From Planctomycetota bacterium (GTDB lineage Bacteria > Planctomycetota > Phycisphaerae > Phycisphaerales > SM1A02), in the NCBI GenBank assembly GCA_024230295.1, contig JAAERN010000026.1:1-46211 (forward strand): 46,211 nucleotides of DNA, in the 5' to 3' direction. Positions 1 to 9,400 of this stretch are shown here, one piece after another. The position numbers and the translations under genes are program-made. How positions within the stretch are numbered: position 1 is the stretch's first letter; each line of letters opens with the position of its first letter. Below the pieces are notes generated by a model. That model ran no database searches and was not told the DNA's origin. It saw only the letters and a list, made by a program, of their open reading frames with translations.

Positions 1-562
1 GATCACAGGCAACACCGCCAACGGCTCCTACTTCGGCGGCGGCGGGATCTTCTGCTACAACAACAGCCCCACGATCACAGACTGCACGATCACAGGCAAC
101 ACCGCCACATCCTACGGCGGCGGGATCTGCTGCTACGACAGCGACCCCACGATCACAGACTGCACGATCACAGGCAACACCGCCGGCAGAGGCGGCGGGA
201 TCGACTGCTACCAAAGCAACCCCACGACCACAGGCTGCACGATCACAGACAACACCGCCACCAACTCCGGCGGCGGGATATGGTGTGGCGGCAGCAACCC
301 CACGATCACAGACTGCAAGGTCTGTGCCAACAGTCCAAATCAAATCGTTGGCAACTGGGCTGATGGCGGCGGCAACACCGTCGCCTTTGAGTGCCCCGAA
401 TGCCCCGACATCAACGGCGATGGTGTCGTAGGTGTGGACGAAGTCCTCGCAGTGATCGCAGCATGGGACACGGACGACGCTGACGCAGACGTCAACGACG
501 ACGGCATCGTGGACACGAACGACCTACTGCTCATCCTCTCCGCCTGGGGTCCGTGCGAGTAG
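1..562 (+). CDS. Secreted right-handed beta-helix repeat protein with C-terminal dockerin (5' truncated by window)
   Basis: The reading frame is open from base 2 to a TAG at 560-562; the start lies outside the window. It begins with repeats of 25-26 residues of the form TITDCTITGNTA..GGGI.C, at about 71, 149, 224 and 302 (spacing 78, 75 and 78 nt). Such Gly/Asn/Thr-rich, Cys-bearing units are typical of right-handed parallel beta-helix proteins (polymorphic outer-membrane/pectate-lyase-like folds). The last ~50 residues contain two dockerin-like EF-hand loops (DINGDGVVGVDEVL and DVNDDGIVDTNDLL), each followed by a small helix, and end in AWGPCE. In planctomycetes this dockerin type caps many secreted proteins and need not imply a cellulosome. 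An adhesin or polysaccharide-acting role is plausible, but no catalytic residue can be assigned. The DNA repeats are nearly identical, so copy number may vary. Confidence 0.85.
   Translation, partial: ITGNTANGSYFGGGGIFCYNNSPTITDCTITGNTATSYGGGICCYDSDPTITDCTITGNTAGRGGGIDCYQSNPTTTGCTITDNTATNSGGGIWCGGSNPTITDCKVCANSPNQIVGNWADGGGNTVAFECPECPDINGDGVVGVDEVLAVIAAWDTDDADADVNDDGIVDTNDLLLILSAWGPCE
71..340 (+). repeat. In-frame 75-78 bp tandem repeats of the beta-helix gene
   Basis: Four units begin with acgatcacagactgcacgat or a close variant at about 71, 149, 224 and 302. All unit lengths are multiples of three, so the frame is kept. A further partial copy occupies bases 1-70. The high DNA identity, including synonymous positions, suggests recent duplication or gene conversion. 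Confidence 0.85.
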
Positions 563-590
563 CCCCCCACCACAACCCACCACCCCACAG

Positions 591-612
591 CACCTCCGTA
601 TTCACGGGGGTG
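591..612 (+). terminator. Rho-independent terminator candidate after the beta-helix gene
   Basis: CACCTCCGT (591-599) pairs with ACGGGGGTG (604-612) over 9 bp with one G-T pair and a 4-nt loop. It is followed by a T-rich run (ttgttgttgtt). It lies 29 nt downstream of the stop at 562 and before the convergent chitinase gene. Confidence 0.65.
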
Positions 613-675
613 TTGTTGTTGATGGCGGCAAACGCCTCCTAGCGCTGAGCGACATCCACGGGGGAGTTGCGTGTA

Positions 676-2454
676 TCAGGGCAGGTGGGTCGAGCCGCCG
701 AGATGCTCCACGATGACATCGAGCAGTGTTTCACTGCGATCGCCTGTGATCTCCCACAGCATGATGCCGCCGAGTCCCTGGTCAACGCTGTACTGCGTCT
801 TCGCCTGCATCGAGACTTCGTCGTCGAAGGAGATGAAGTGCCCGCCGTGTTGCGTTGGACTGTAAAGCCACGGAACCTGACTTTGCCCATCGCGGTGCAA
901 TGTGTAGTCGCCGGACTGCATGAAGGATTGAATCTCGGTGAAGTCGTTGATCCCCGTCGCGCCGCTCGACCAGTCGTCCCATGTGCCCGGCGGTACGGTT
1001 GTGGCGGATTGGAACAGGCCGTTGTCGACGTTGCCGACACCACCCCAGGCGCGGCCGTAGAAGGGGACGCCTAGAACGAGCTCGCTCGGCGCCACGCCCT
1101 GGCCGATGTAGTTCTGAATGGCAGCGTCGACGTTGTAGTTCTGGGCGATGTCGGCGTCCGAAGGATCGTCTGGATTGGGATACATCGCGGCGTGATGACC
1201 GGCCATTGAGAGGTCCCACGCGCCGTGGAAGTCATAGGTCATGACATTGATCCAATCGCATGCCTCGGCGATGCCGGATGGTTCGAGATTTTCGACCTTG
1301 TCGTATCCGGCCGGCGCCGCGATCGTCAGGAGATACTCGCGGTCATCTTCAGTGGCTGCGGCGTCCAGCTGCGAGCGAAGTTCCTGCAGCAGGAGCGTGT
1401 AGTTCTGCTTGTCCTCGGGCCTGTAGGTATTGCTGGAGAGTCCGCAACACACCGGATACTCCCAATCAATGTCGACGCCGTCGAAGTTGTACGCGCGGAT
1501 GAAGTCCACGCAGCTCTCGGCAAAGGTGGCGCGAGTTCCGGCGGTGAGGGCAGCGTCGCTGAATTTGCCGCTCCATGTCCAGCCGCCCACCGAAATCAGC
1601 GTCTTGATGTGCGGATACTCGGCGCGCAGGACGTTGTTGATCTGGTTGTAGCAGCCTCGGTACGGCTGATCCCACGTGTCGCCCGGATAGGACTTGTCGA
1701 TGGCGGCATATGGATCGCCGATGGCAATGCGAAGATCATCGCCGATGTTCGCAAATGCATAGTTGATGTGGGTGATCTTCGAGAGATTCATGTCTGCGGG
1801 CTGGTAATCGCGTCCGTAGATGCCCCACTCAATGAAGTACGCGACGATGCGCTGCTCGTCGGAGCAGGGTCCGAAACTGTTGAGTACCAGCAGTAGGTCG
1901 TCAATATCGACGACGCCCGAATGGTCGGCATCGCCGTCGCCGCCGCCTCCCCAGTCATCGATTACGCGAAGAAGATCATCGACGGAGACGTCGTGATCGT
2001 GATCAATGTCACCAAGGCAGTCGAATGGACCTGGCTTCGTTTCCCCGCCAGTGTCGCCGCCGTCGCCGTTGTCGTCGCTGCCCCCGTACCGCACGTCGCA
2101 GGCGACGCCATTGAGTGTGCATCCGGAAACGTTTTCCTCAAGCACGCCGTTGGCGCCGAAGCCGAGGGTTGCGGTGTCGCCCGGGGCCAGTACCGCGTTC
2201 CAGTCGGTGTTGGTGATGGATGTCGACTGGCCGTCCGACTCCCAGTTGCCGTTCCAAAGCGACGAAATCGCGGGGCCGCCGCTGTAGTCGAGGGTCCAAC
2301 CGTCGATCGACGACTGCGAAGTGTTCTCAATCTCAATCTCGCCGTTGAAGCCACCTTCCCATGAGGATGTGACGCGAAACGTCACGACCGACTGCGCGGT
2401 CACAAAGGTGGTGAGTGAGAGGGAGATCACCAGTCCGATGGTGGAATACTGCAT
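676..2454 (-). CDS. Secreted GH18 chitinase with CBM2 and dockerin domains
   Basis: Predicted 592 residues from the ATG at 2454, chosen because it opens a clear signal peptide (MQYSTIGLVISLSLTTFVTA, cleavage near 20). An upstream in-frame GTG at 2511 would add 19 non-signal-like residues. Domains: a CBM2-type cellulose/chitin-binding module at about 22-122 (SWEGGFNGEI, WNGNW); an acidic Gly-rich linker; two dockerin-like EF-hands at about 147-197 ending FGPC; and a GH18 TIM barrel at about 202-590. The GH18 signature DGVDIDWE is at 325-332, with E332 as general acid, preceded by ISVGGWTWS. The family hydrolyses beta-1,4-GlcNAc linkages by substrate-assisted catalysis. The dockerin sits between the binding and catalytic modules, which is unusual. 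The gene stands alone, convergent with the beta-helix gene and followed by a terminator. Specificity (chitinase or endo-acetylglucosaminidase) is not certain. Confidence 0.92.
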   Translation of the reverse strand: MQYSTIGLVISLSLTTFVTAQSVVTFRVTSSWEGGFNGEIEIENTSQSSIDGWTLDYSGGPAISSLWNGNWESDGQSTSITNTDWNAVLAPGDTATLGFGANGVLEENVSGCTLNGVACDVRYGGSDDNGDGGDTGGETKPGPFDCLGDIDHDHDVSVDDLLRVIDDWGGGGDGDADHSGVVDIDDLLLVLNSFGPCSDEQRIVAYFIEWGIYGRDYQPADMNLSKITHINYAFANIGDDLRIAIGDPYAAIDKSYPGDTWDQPYRGCYNQINNVLRAEYPHIKTLISVGGWTWSGKFSDAALTAGTRATFAESCVDFIRAYNFDGVDIDWEYPVCCGLSSNTYRPEDKQNYTLLLQELRSQLDAAATEDDREYLLTIAAPAGYDKVENLEPSGIAEACDWINVMTYDFHGAWDLSMAGHHAAMYPNPDDPSDADIAQNYNVDAAIQNYIGQGVAPSELVLGVPFYGRAWGGVGNVDNGLFQSATTVPPGTWDDWSSGATGINDFTEIQSFMQSGDYTLHRDGQSQVPWLYSPTQHGGHFISFDDEVSMQAKTQYSVDQGLGGIMLWEITGDRSETLLDVIVEHLGGSTHLP

Positions 2455-2555
2455 GGACCGAAAGTACGAACAGGCTGGTGAGGCGGTTCTGAAAATCGCT
2501 CGGTGGGCCACATTGGCGGGCAGTGTGCCACTACAACCCTCAAAACCGACTCAGG

Positions 2556-3509
2556 TCAATGGGACCCCAAGGTGTCTCGATACCACGCCACCGTCTCCGC
2601 AATGCCCTCGCCGAGCGGAACTTCGGCAGTAAAGCCGAGTTGCTCCTGAGCGCGAGTGACATCGAGGTACCGCTTCGGTTGCCCATCCGGCTTGGTTGTA
2701 TCCCACTTGAGCGACCCGGCATACCCAACGGCATCCGCGATGGTCGTCGTAAGATCGGCGATCGATGTTTCGACGCCGGTTCCAAGATTGATCGGTTCCG
2801 GCCCCGTCTTAGTTGCCGCTGCCAATGCGATTCCGTGCGCGGCATCGCGGACGTGCAGGAACTCGCGCGTGGGAGTGCCCGAACCCCAGTTGATGACCTC
2901 TTCCAGTCCTTCCGCTTGCGCTTCAACAAAGCGGCGGATGATTGCAGGGATCACATGGCTCTTCTCTTCCTCGAAGTGATCTTCGGGGCCATAGAGATTG
3001 GCGGGAACCAACACAGTCGTGTCGAGACCATACTGCCTGCCGTAGGTTTCGCACGCCTCGTGCAGGAGTCGCTTGGCCATGCCATACGGTCCTGTGGCGC
3101 CGACGGGTTTACCCGTCCAGATGGAATCTTCCTGCAATGGAAGCGGGGCGTCCTTGGGATAGGCGCATGTCGTGCTGATTAGTACGAGTTTGTCGATGTC
3201 CGCCTGTCTGGCTTCTTCCAGAAGCACCAGGCCCATGACCGCATTCTCGTACAGGAAGCGGCCTGGATTCTCAACATTGGCGCCGATGCCACCGCATGCA
3301 GCGGCGAGATGCACGACGATGTTGGGCTTGAGCTCGGCGTACAGGCGACGCACGTCCGACTGCTCGATCAGATTGAAATCGCTACTTCCGATCGGCACGA
3401 CGTTGGCGCCGGCCGCTTCAAGTGCTCGGCATGTATGCACGCCGAGGAAGCCGCGCCCGCCCGTGACGACGATCTTCTTGCCCGAGAGATCCGGCGAACT
3501 GCGTGTCAC
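2556..3509 (-). CDS. GDP-L-fucose synthase-like NAD(P)-dependent epimerase/reductase
   Basis: Predicted 317 residues. The GTG start at 3509 is chosen because it overlaps the upstream stop as GTGA (3506-3509), indicating translational coupling. An upstream start at 3551 would give a longer overlap. It is an extended short-chain dehydrogenase: Rossmann motif TGGRGFLG near residue 15, active-site STTCAYP, and YGMAK carrying the Tyr/Lys pair. CGGIGAN, VPANLYGP, HVIPA and REFLHVRD are characteristic of GDP-4-keto-6-deoxymannose epimerase/reductases (Fcl/WcaG). It is the last gene of a three-gene operon for activated sugars. No GDP-mannose 4,6-dehydratase lies in the window, so the true substrate may be a different NDP-sugar. 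It probably feeds surface polysaccharide or glycan synthesis in the cytoplasm. Confidence 0.8.
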   Translation of the reverse strand: MTRSSPDLSGKKIVVTGGRGFLGVHTCRALEAAGANVVPIGSSDFNLIEQSDVRRLYAELKPNIVVHLAAACGGIGANVENPGRFLYENAVMGLVLLEEARQADIDKLVLISTTCAYPKDAPLPLQEDSIWTGKPVGATGPYGMAKRLLHEACETYGRQYGLDTTVLVPANLYGPEDHFEEEKSHVIPAIIRRFVEAQAEGLEEVINWGSGTPTREFLHVRDAAHGIALAAATKTGPEPINLGTGVETSIADLTTTIADAVGYAGSLKWDTTKPDGQPKRYLDVTRAQEQLGFTAEVPLGEGIAETVAWYRDTLGSH

Positions 3510-4486
3510 CCGGCGGCTCCGGCTTTCTCCAGGTGATAGTCGGCATACCACTTGGCCGCTCGCTCGATCGCCTGATCAAACGAATACTCCGGTTCATATC
3601 CGAGAGTCCGCAATTTGCCGATTGCCGGGCAGCGGCGGGGGGTACCGCCTGCTCGGAGTTCGCCGGGGATGATGTTGACGGTGACGCCGAGCACGCGGCC
3701 GAGCGACTCGACCAGATGACGGATGGAAACCTCGACTTCGGTGCCGACATGGTAGATGTTGCCGTTCTCGCCCTTCTCGCCTGCAATGAAGGCGCCGCGG
3801 GCGCCATCGCGAACGTCGCAGAAGGATCGGGTTTCGCTTCCGTCGCCTTGAATCGGCAAGTCGATCTCGGTCTTTTTGAGACCGTCCGACATCTTCACGA
3901 TGCGCTCAACGATCTCGGGGATCACATGCTCGAATCCCATATCGGGTCCGATGAAGTTGTGAGGTCTGAAGATGACGGTTTCGAGCCCACGGAATCCGCC
4001 GAGGTGCAGCGTGAGCAGTTCGCAACCGATCTTTCCACCGCCATAACTGAAGCGAGGATTCGTGACGTCGGGAATCATAAGCCGTTCAGACTCATCCGTC
4101 GGCACGTGGGTCGGCTCGTTGTACGTTTCGCTGGTACTGGCGAGTACGTAGCGACGAACGCCACAGTCAAGCGCAGCTTCGATCGTATTGAGCGTTCCCT
4201 TGATGCCGACCTCGAGGACGGCGTCCGGCTTCTCATAGAAGTATCGAGTGCCGTTGATGTAGGCGAGGTGCCAGACGACTTCGCAGCCTTCGGTTGCGGC
4301 TCGCACGGCATCGGGATCGCGGACGTCACCATCGACGAGTTCAATCTTGTCGCCGAAGTGTTCGAGGCGTGCGGGGCGACCACGAGAGTGATCGTCGATG
4401 ACGCGGAGATCGTGTCCGGCTTCGACGATGTTCTTGCACATTTCTGACCCAAGGAAACCACTGCCGCCAGTCATCAATACTTTCAT
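3506..4486 (-). CDS. NAD-dependent NDP-sugar epimerase/dehydratase
   Basis: Predicted 326 residues. The ATG at 4486 is preceded by a perfect ribosome-binding site GGAGGT 8 nt upstream, which lies in the 3' end of the preceding gene. The frame is open much further upstream, but that part overlaps the dehydrogenase and has no protein-like character. It begins MKVLMTGGSGFLG (Rossmann fold, GxxGxxG). It carries STSETYN and YGGGK, the SDR catalytic Ser/Thr and Tyr-x3-Lys, and DVRD with the second nucleotide-sugar region. The family includes UDP-glucuronate/galacturonate epimerases and 4,6-dehydratases. With a UDP-sugar dehydrogenase directly upstream, action on a uronic acid nucleotide is plausible but not proven. 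Confidence 0.8.
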   Translation of the reverse strand: MKVLMTGGSGFLGSEMCKNIVEAGHDLRVIDDHSRGRPARLEHFGDKIELVDGDVRDPDAVRAATEGCEVVWHLAYINGTRYFYEKPDAVLEVGIKGTLNTIEAALDCGVRRYVLASTSETYNEPTHVPTDESERLMIPDVTNPRFSYGGGKIGCELLTLHLGGFRGLETVIFRPHNFIGPDMGFEHVIPEIVERIVKMSDGLKKTEIDLPIQGDGSETRSFCDVRDGARGAFIAGEKGENGNIYHVGTEVEVSIRHLVESLGRVLGVTVNIIPGELRAGGTPRRCPAIGKLRTLGYEPEYSFDQAIERAAKWYADYHLEKAGAAG

Positions 4487-4490
4487 TGCC

Positions 4491-5759
4491 TTAGACCTCC
4501 ACGGCAACAAGGTCGCCGGCCTGATAGAAAATCTGATCGATGCCACCGACATTCCAGATGTCGGCAACCCATGCTTGTGGCCGTGTGCGGCCAAGCTCTC
4601 TGAGTACGTCGCCATACCCAGTGTGATTGGTCGCAACGAACACGCAGTCCGCATCTTCGAGGGCATCGGCGACAGGCCAGTTTTTGAGCGGCTGGTGTGC
4701 CGAGGGCTCGTTGATGGGGTCGGGTAGGTTGTGATCGCTGATGCGGATCTCGCTTGGAAGCTGTCGCTCAATATAGCGGTGCAGTTTCGGAACGAGGCTG
4801 TCGCGGATGTCGTCGGTGTCGGCCTTGAAACTGAATCCAAGGACGGCTACGCGGCAGTCATGGATGGTTGTCCGCTTCATCAGATGATCGACCAGCATTG
4901 CCGGTGTGTATTCGTTCATCTTCCACGCCGAGAGCATCATGTCCGGGTAGGCATTCCATTCATTGATCATTCCGAAGTCCTTCCGCAGGCATGTGCCAGC
5001 GGTGAATCCTGGCATGGCCAGCGAAGCTCGGGGGTAATTGTGGTTGGCCAGCCGCCGCGTCTCATAAATGTTAGCGCCAAAGTTGTCGGCAACCAGCGCG
5101 AACTGGTTGGCCATGGCGAAGTGGACGTAGCGAGAGATGTTGCAGAACAGTTTTACAAGTTCGGCGGTGATGAAGTTGGTCTTCATCACTTCGGGTGCGA
5201 GTCGCCCGAAGAGCTCGGCAGCCGCATCACGGCTCGCATCATCCTCGCCACCGACAATCTGGGGAAGCGTGCGGAGTTCTTCGTAGGCAACACCTTCGGC
5301 AATCCGCTCTGGGCAGAATGAGAGCAGGATGTCCTTGCCGACCTTGAAGGGGGTGTTTCGCTCCAACCACTTCCGCACGTAGGCGGTCGTTCCAGGAGCG
5401 ACGGTGCTTCGAAGAATGATCAGATGATCCTTGCGGATCTGATCTTTGATACTTTCCAGAACGCGTTGGATTTGCGAGAGATCCGTCTCGATGTGATTGT
5501 GCAGTGGCGTGCCGACCGTCATGACGATGGCTGCGCTTTTAGAGACGACTTCCGGCGTTGGGTGTACGACAAACTTGCCGCTGGCAACGAGTTCGTCGTA
5601 GCCCGGCTCGTGGAAAGGCATTCGCCCCTCCTTGACCGCGGCGATCAAATCGGCGTCCACGTCGACACCTGTTGCCTTCACGCCAACATCGACGAGCGAG
5701 AGCCCGAGGGGTAGCCCGACTCGGCCGGTTCCGATGATGCAAACCTCATATTCGAACAT
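4491..5759 (-). CDS. Nucleotide-sugar dehydrogenase (UDP-glucose/UDP-ManNAc 6-dehydrogenase family)
   Basis: Predicted 422 residues from ATG 5759. The N-terminal NAD-binding fold has GTGRVG at 10-15; STVAPGTT at about 118-125 is the family motif. The catalytic Cys is C257 in AGTCLRKDFG, and the C-terminal domain has VLGFSFKADTDDIRDS, which binds UDP. The family oxidises the 6-OH of a UDP-hexose to the uronic acid in two NAD+-dependent steps. Residue patterns do not separate UDP-glucose from UDP-N-acetylhexosamine enzymes. It is the first gene of the operon, with 4 nt to the next coding start. The long spacer upstream (5760-6060) presumably holds the promoter; no convincing -35/-10 pair or Shine-Dalgarno was seen. 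Confidence 0.88.
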   Translation of the reverse strand: MFEYEVCIIGTGRVGLPLGLSLVDVGVKATGVDVDADLIAAVKEGRMPFHEPGYDELVASGKFVVHPTPEVVSKSAAIVMTVGTPLHNHIETDLSQIQRVLESIKDQIRKDHLIILRSTVAPGTTAYVRKWLERNTPFKVGKDILLSFCPERIAEGVAYEELRTLPQIVGGEDDASRDAAAELFGRLAPEVMKTNFITAELVKLFCNISRYVHFAMANQFALVADNFGANIYETRRLANHNYPRASLAMPGFTAGTCLRKDFGMINEWNAYPDMMLSAWKMNEYTPAMLVDHLMKRTTIHDCRVAVLGFSFKADTDDIRDSLVPKLHRYIERQLPSEIRISDHNLPDPINEPSAHQPLKNWPVADALEDADCVFVATNHTGYGDVLRELGRTRPQAWVADIWNVGGIDQIFYQAGDLVAVEV

Positions 5760-6060
5760 AGTGTGGGTAATCCAAGTGGGGTCAGAAAGTTACGGCCATT
5801 GCGTTGTGCGGCGGCCGGTGTGGGGGTCCATGATAGCACTTGAGTATCAGCGATCAGGTCGCGGCACTTCACCAGATAGGGATTCTCTCGACCAACCAAG
5901 GGCAATTCCCGGCGGTAGGCCACCCGATCTGGCTGCCCGGCATATCTCGCACCGTGCCGCCGATCGAAGACCGTCTTCGCCGAAAAACAGCCTCCCAGTC
6001 AGGAGCCAGTCTTCCCGCCATGCAGCGGGTGGCGGAAGGAATGGGTCGCCAGGCCGGGCT
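5760..6060. other. Spacer upstream of the nucleotide-sugar operon, no gene recognised
   Basis: About 300 bp between the start of the minus-strand dehydrogenase and the plus-strand anchor-protein remnant. Open frames here have no recognisable protein content on either strand. A TATCAT hexamer on the minus strand near 5829-5834 could be a -10 element, but no good -35 is present at 16-18 nt. This stretch probably holds the operon promoter and possibly the lost 5' half of the remnant that follows. Confidence 0.4.
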
Positions 6061-6435
6061 CTCGGCGGCTCCGGCGGAAGTATCAACGTCTATAGCACGG
6101 CAGAGTGGACGCTCCTCAGCCACAACTGGACGTTCGACAGCGGCGGTGGCGTGAACAGCGGCTTTGTCATCGAAACGAGGATGTACACCTTCGCCGATCA
6201 GATCACCATCAATGCCTATGTCGACGAGTTTCAGATTGCTGTTGGTGGCGATGATCTCTCGAGTGTCATGATTCATCTGCCCGAGTCTGTTCCGGCACCG
6301 GGCGCGGTCGCACTTCTGGGCATTGCCGTTGTCGCGGGGCTGAGGAGCGCCGACGAAATAGCAGCGATCATCTTTGGTGGTCTCCTGAGTCCACCTATAG
6401 GCGGAATCTCCTGCTTGCGCCCACTGAAGGGGTGA
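6061..6435 (+). pseudogene. Remnant of an exported protein with VPAPG C-terminal sorting signal
   Basis: In the frame ending at TGA 6433-6435, about 75 residues look like real protein: GGSINVYSTAEWTLL, then GFVIETRMYTFADQI, then VPAPG (6289-6303) and the hydrophobic AVALLGIAVVAGLR (6304-6345). This is the usual order of the planctomycete PEP-CTERM-like signal, which normally ends at once with three to five Arg and a stop. Here the frame runs on as SADEIAAI and then unrelated residues. The sequence in the +2 frame from 6345 reads ERRR, so a small indel near 6345 has probably broken the tail. No start codon or signal peptide is visible upstream in this frame. The best reading is a 5'-truncated, frameshifted gene. 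A complete relative of the same protein class lies at 25086-25775. Confidence 0.5.
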
Positions 6436-6474
6436 GCATGGATATCGTGCCTTGGACGCGCCGAGGAGAAAACC

Positions 6475-9400
6475 ATGCTGATCGCCATCATTGTTGCTGC
6501 CGTCTTGACACCTCAGCCGCACGCTGAGATGCGGGCGTGGCTGGAGAATTCACGGGCTCAGGATTCCAACGCGCTGCTTCAATTGGACGCAGCTGAAGTC
6601 CAAGCCATCGTCAATGCGCAGCAGCGGCCATCAAGTGGCATTGAACTCACTGAAGTTCGCGATGTGAAAGCAATCGGACCCGATTTTGATGTGGCGTGCC
6701 GTCTCTATCACCCCGACCCGGAAACAGAGTTGCCATTGGTAGTCTGGATTCACGGTGGTGGTTGGATCTTTGGGACGCTCGATTCGACGGATCCAGAGGC
6801 GAGGTTTCTTGCAGTTGAGGCGGGCGTTGCGGTGTTGTCGGTGGACTACCGCGTAGCGCCCCAAGATCACTTCCCCGCTGCGGTGGATGATTGCGTGCAA
6901 GCCGTGCGGTGGGCGATCGACCATGCGGAGGAACTCGGCATTGACCGGAGACGCGTAGCGGTTGGGGGGGCCAGCGCGGGCGGCAATCTCGCTGCGGTGA
7001 CTGCGCAGCGATTGAACAGCCAACATCATGATCCGCCACTTGCTGCGCAGTTTCTCGTCTACCCGGCCCTTGATGCGCTCAGCGATACGCCCTCAAGGCG
7101 AGAATTTGCGCATGGCTACTTCCTTGAAACGCAGCACATGGACTGGTTCTACGATGTGTATGCGCCCAACCATGACGACTGGGCGAGCCCATTGTTGTCG
7201 CCACTTCGGGCACCGTCATTGGCAGGGCTTCCTCACGCCGTCATCCTTCCGGCGCAGTTGGACATTCTCCGCGACGAAGCGGTCCAGTATGCAGCGGAAT
7301 TGATTGAGGATGGCGTCGGAGTCGATCTTCTTGTGGCAGAAGGAATGCCACATGGATTCATCGCCAAGTGGATGGAGTCGCCGGCTGCCGCAGCAGAGTT
7401 TCGTGCTGGCATCAGGCGATTGGCAACGGTGCTGCATGGCGAACAGGTCGATGCCATTGATTTGTTGGACACCAACATGGATGGATGGCTCGAGCCATTT
7501 GAAGCGGCAGACGCAATCGCGAGGATGACAGAGGAGTACGGTGAGGATTCTCTGGCTGTGTCGCAAATAGCCAGTTCAGCAGCATTGTCCCTGGCGTGGC
7601 AGCGTCAGGAATTGGTTGACATCTGGAATGACTTAGATGCGAACACTGATGGTTGGCTTGACGCAGATGAGATCGACGACGATCTTCGATCGCTGGCCGC
7701 TGAACTCGATGCTGACGACGACGGTCGACTGGCATGGCTTGAGTTCAACGCGATCTCACGACTTCAGGGTGACCTGTTTGCGGAAATGGAAGCCGCGGCC
7801 ATTCTTGCGGAGTACGACCGCAATGACGATGGAGGAATTGATCGACCTGAGGCTATTGCCGACCCCGAACTCCACGACGAGGCGGATACCGATGACGATG
7901 ACGTCGTAAGCCGGGACGAGTTGCTTGCGGCATTGGCAAAATGGAATGCGTCGTTGTGGTTCGAAGTTGAAGGCGATGAGGCGCATGCGTACGGGACGAT
8001 TGACGGAACGACGCCCGGTCGAGTGATGCAACTCCTGCTTGACCATCCGGCCGTGCGGACGATCGTGCTTGACGATGTGCCAGGGTCGCTGGACGACGAC
8101 TCCAATCTTCGCGCCTGCCGACTCATTCGGCATCACGGGCTGGCGACGCATGTCCCGCGCGATGGAGAGATCGCATCCGGGGGAGTTGACATGTTCTGCG
8201 CGGGGGTGGAGCGAACAGCCGAGCCTGGGGCAATGATCGGCGTGCACAGTTGGGGTGGCGTGGGCGAGTCCGGAGTGGCGACGCCGAAGGATCATGAGGC
8301 TCATGAAATGTACTTGGAGTATGGAAGGGAGATGGGGCTACCAGATGCCTTCTACTGGTTTACGATCGAAGCAGCAGGCCCCGGCGACATCCACTGGATG
8401 ACGCCAAAGGAACTCGATCGATACGGGGTTCTGACCGATCGTGAGTCATCGGACACGATTGTCGGCGAGCCATCGACTTATGAATTCGGTGTGCAGCCTC
8501 TTTCGAGCAACGAACAGTCGCTGAGGCGTGAAGGATTCGTCAAGCAAGCGGTTGTCACGGCCCCGAACGGAAGGCCGATCCGGATCATCGCTCAGGAAAA
8601 TGTGCGAGACATCGTTGTTGCGCGAGCTCGCAACCTGCTGCAGTTCTTCCTGACGGATGTCCCCGGCTCGAAGTATGGGGCAGACAAAGCGGCAGTTGCC
8701 AATGCGATGGCTGACAACGGCGCCATCCTCATGATTCCAACAGGGGCGCATCGGCCGGGCCATGAACCCGAAGTTGAGGCGCAGCCCCTTTTCGTGGACG
8801 AGACGCCGGTGGATGGGTCGCAGTGGTATCTCGCCAATGACTGGGATCACCGCGATGCTGCTTTTGAGGAGATCTTCCATCTCGTTCACGACACGGGGAT
8901 CGGAACGTATCTGAAGGGAGCCCTTCCCGAGTATCAAGACGAGCTTGATCGTGAGGCAAGGCAGGCGATTCAAGATGGCCGGTGGGGAATCCCGATTGAT
9001 CCGGGTGTTCAGGGCTGGTTGGACGAGTTGGAACAGGAAGATTCGTTGGCGCAGGAATACATCGCCAGTGTGATCGACTCCTACTACGGATTGTGGGACG
9101 CATTTGATGAGCGCCCAGGTGGAATGTGGGGGATCTACGTCGCTAAGAACCGCAGCGAGATCGATTCAATGGATCCTCGCGGGCGTGAACTGATCGACGC
9201 ATTCCTTCCGCAGATGATGCACGGGTACGAAGCACTTGTTGATCCTTCTTTTGCTGGCGATTTCTTGATGGCATTCGACCCGGCGATTCCATATACCCAT
9301 AAGTCGCGGTACTACGTCGATGCGACGCTGACCGGAGATAAGAACAGCGGACTTCGCGGAAATGCTTCCGACAACACACTGCATGGCAATCAGGGGAACA

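Noticed and set aside
1-340. Tandem repeats that could suggest a CRISPR array
   Set aside because: The units are in-frame coding repeats of 25-26 residues of a beta-helix protein with no distinct spacers.
1225-1896. Plus-strand open frame opposite the chitinase
   Set aside because: Antisense to a well-supported GH18 gene; no domain or start signal.
3503-4447. Long plus-strand open frame (about 314 codons) opposite the epimerase
   Set aside because: It is antisense to a gene with clear SDR motifs and has no protein-like composition or ribosome-binding site. High GC keeps the opposite frame open.
5869-6522. Minus-strand open frame in the long spacer
   Set aside because: No recognisable domain; it runs antisense to the anchor-protein remnant and to the start of the hydrolase gene.
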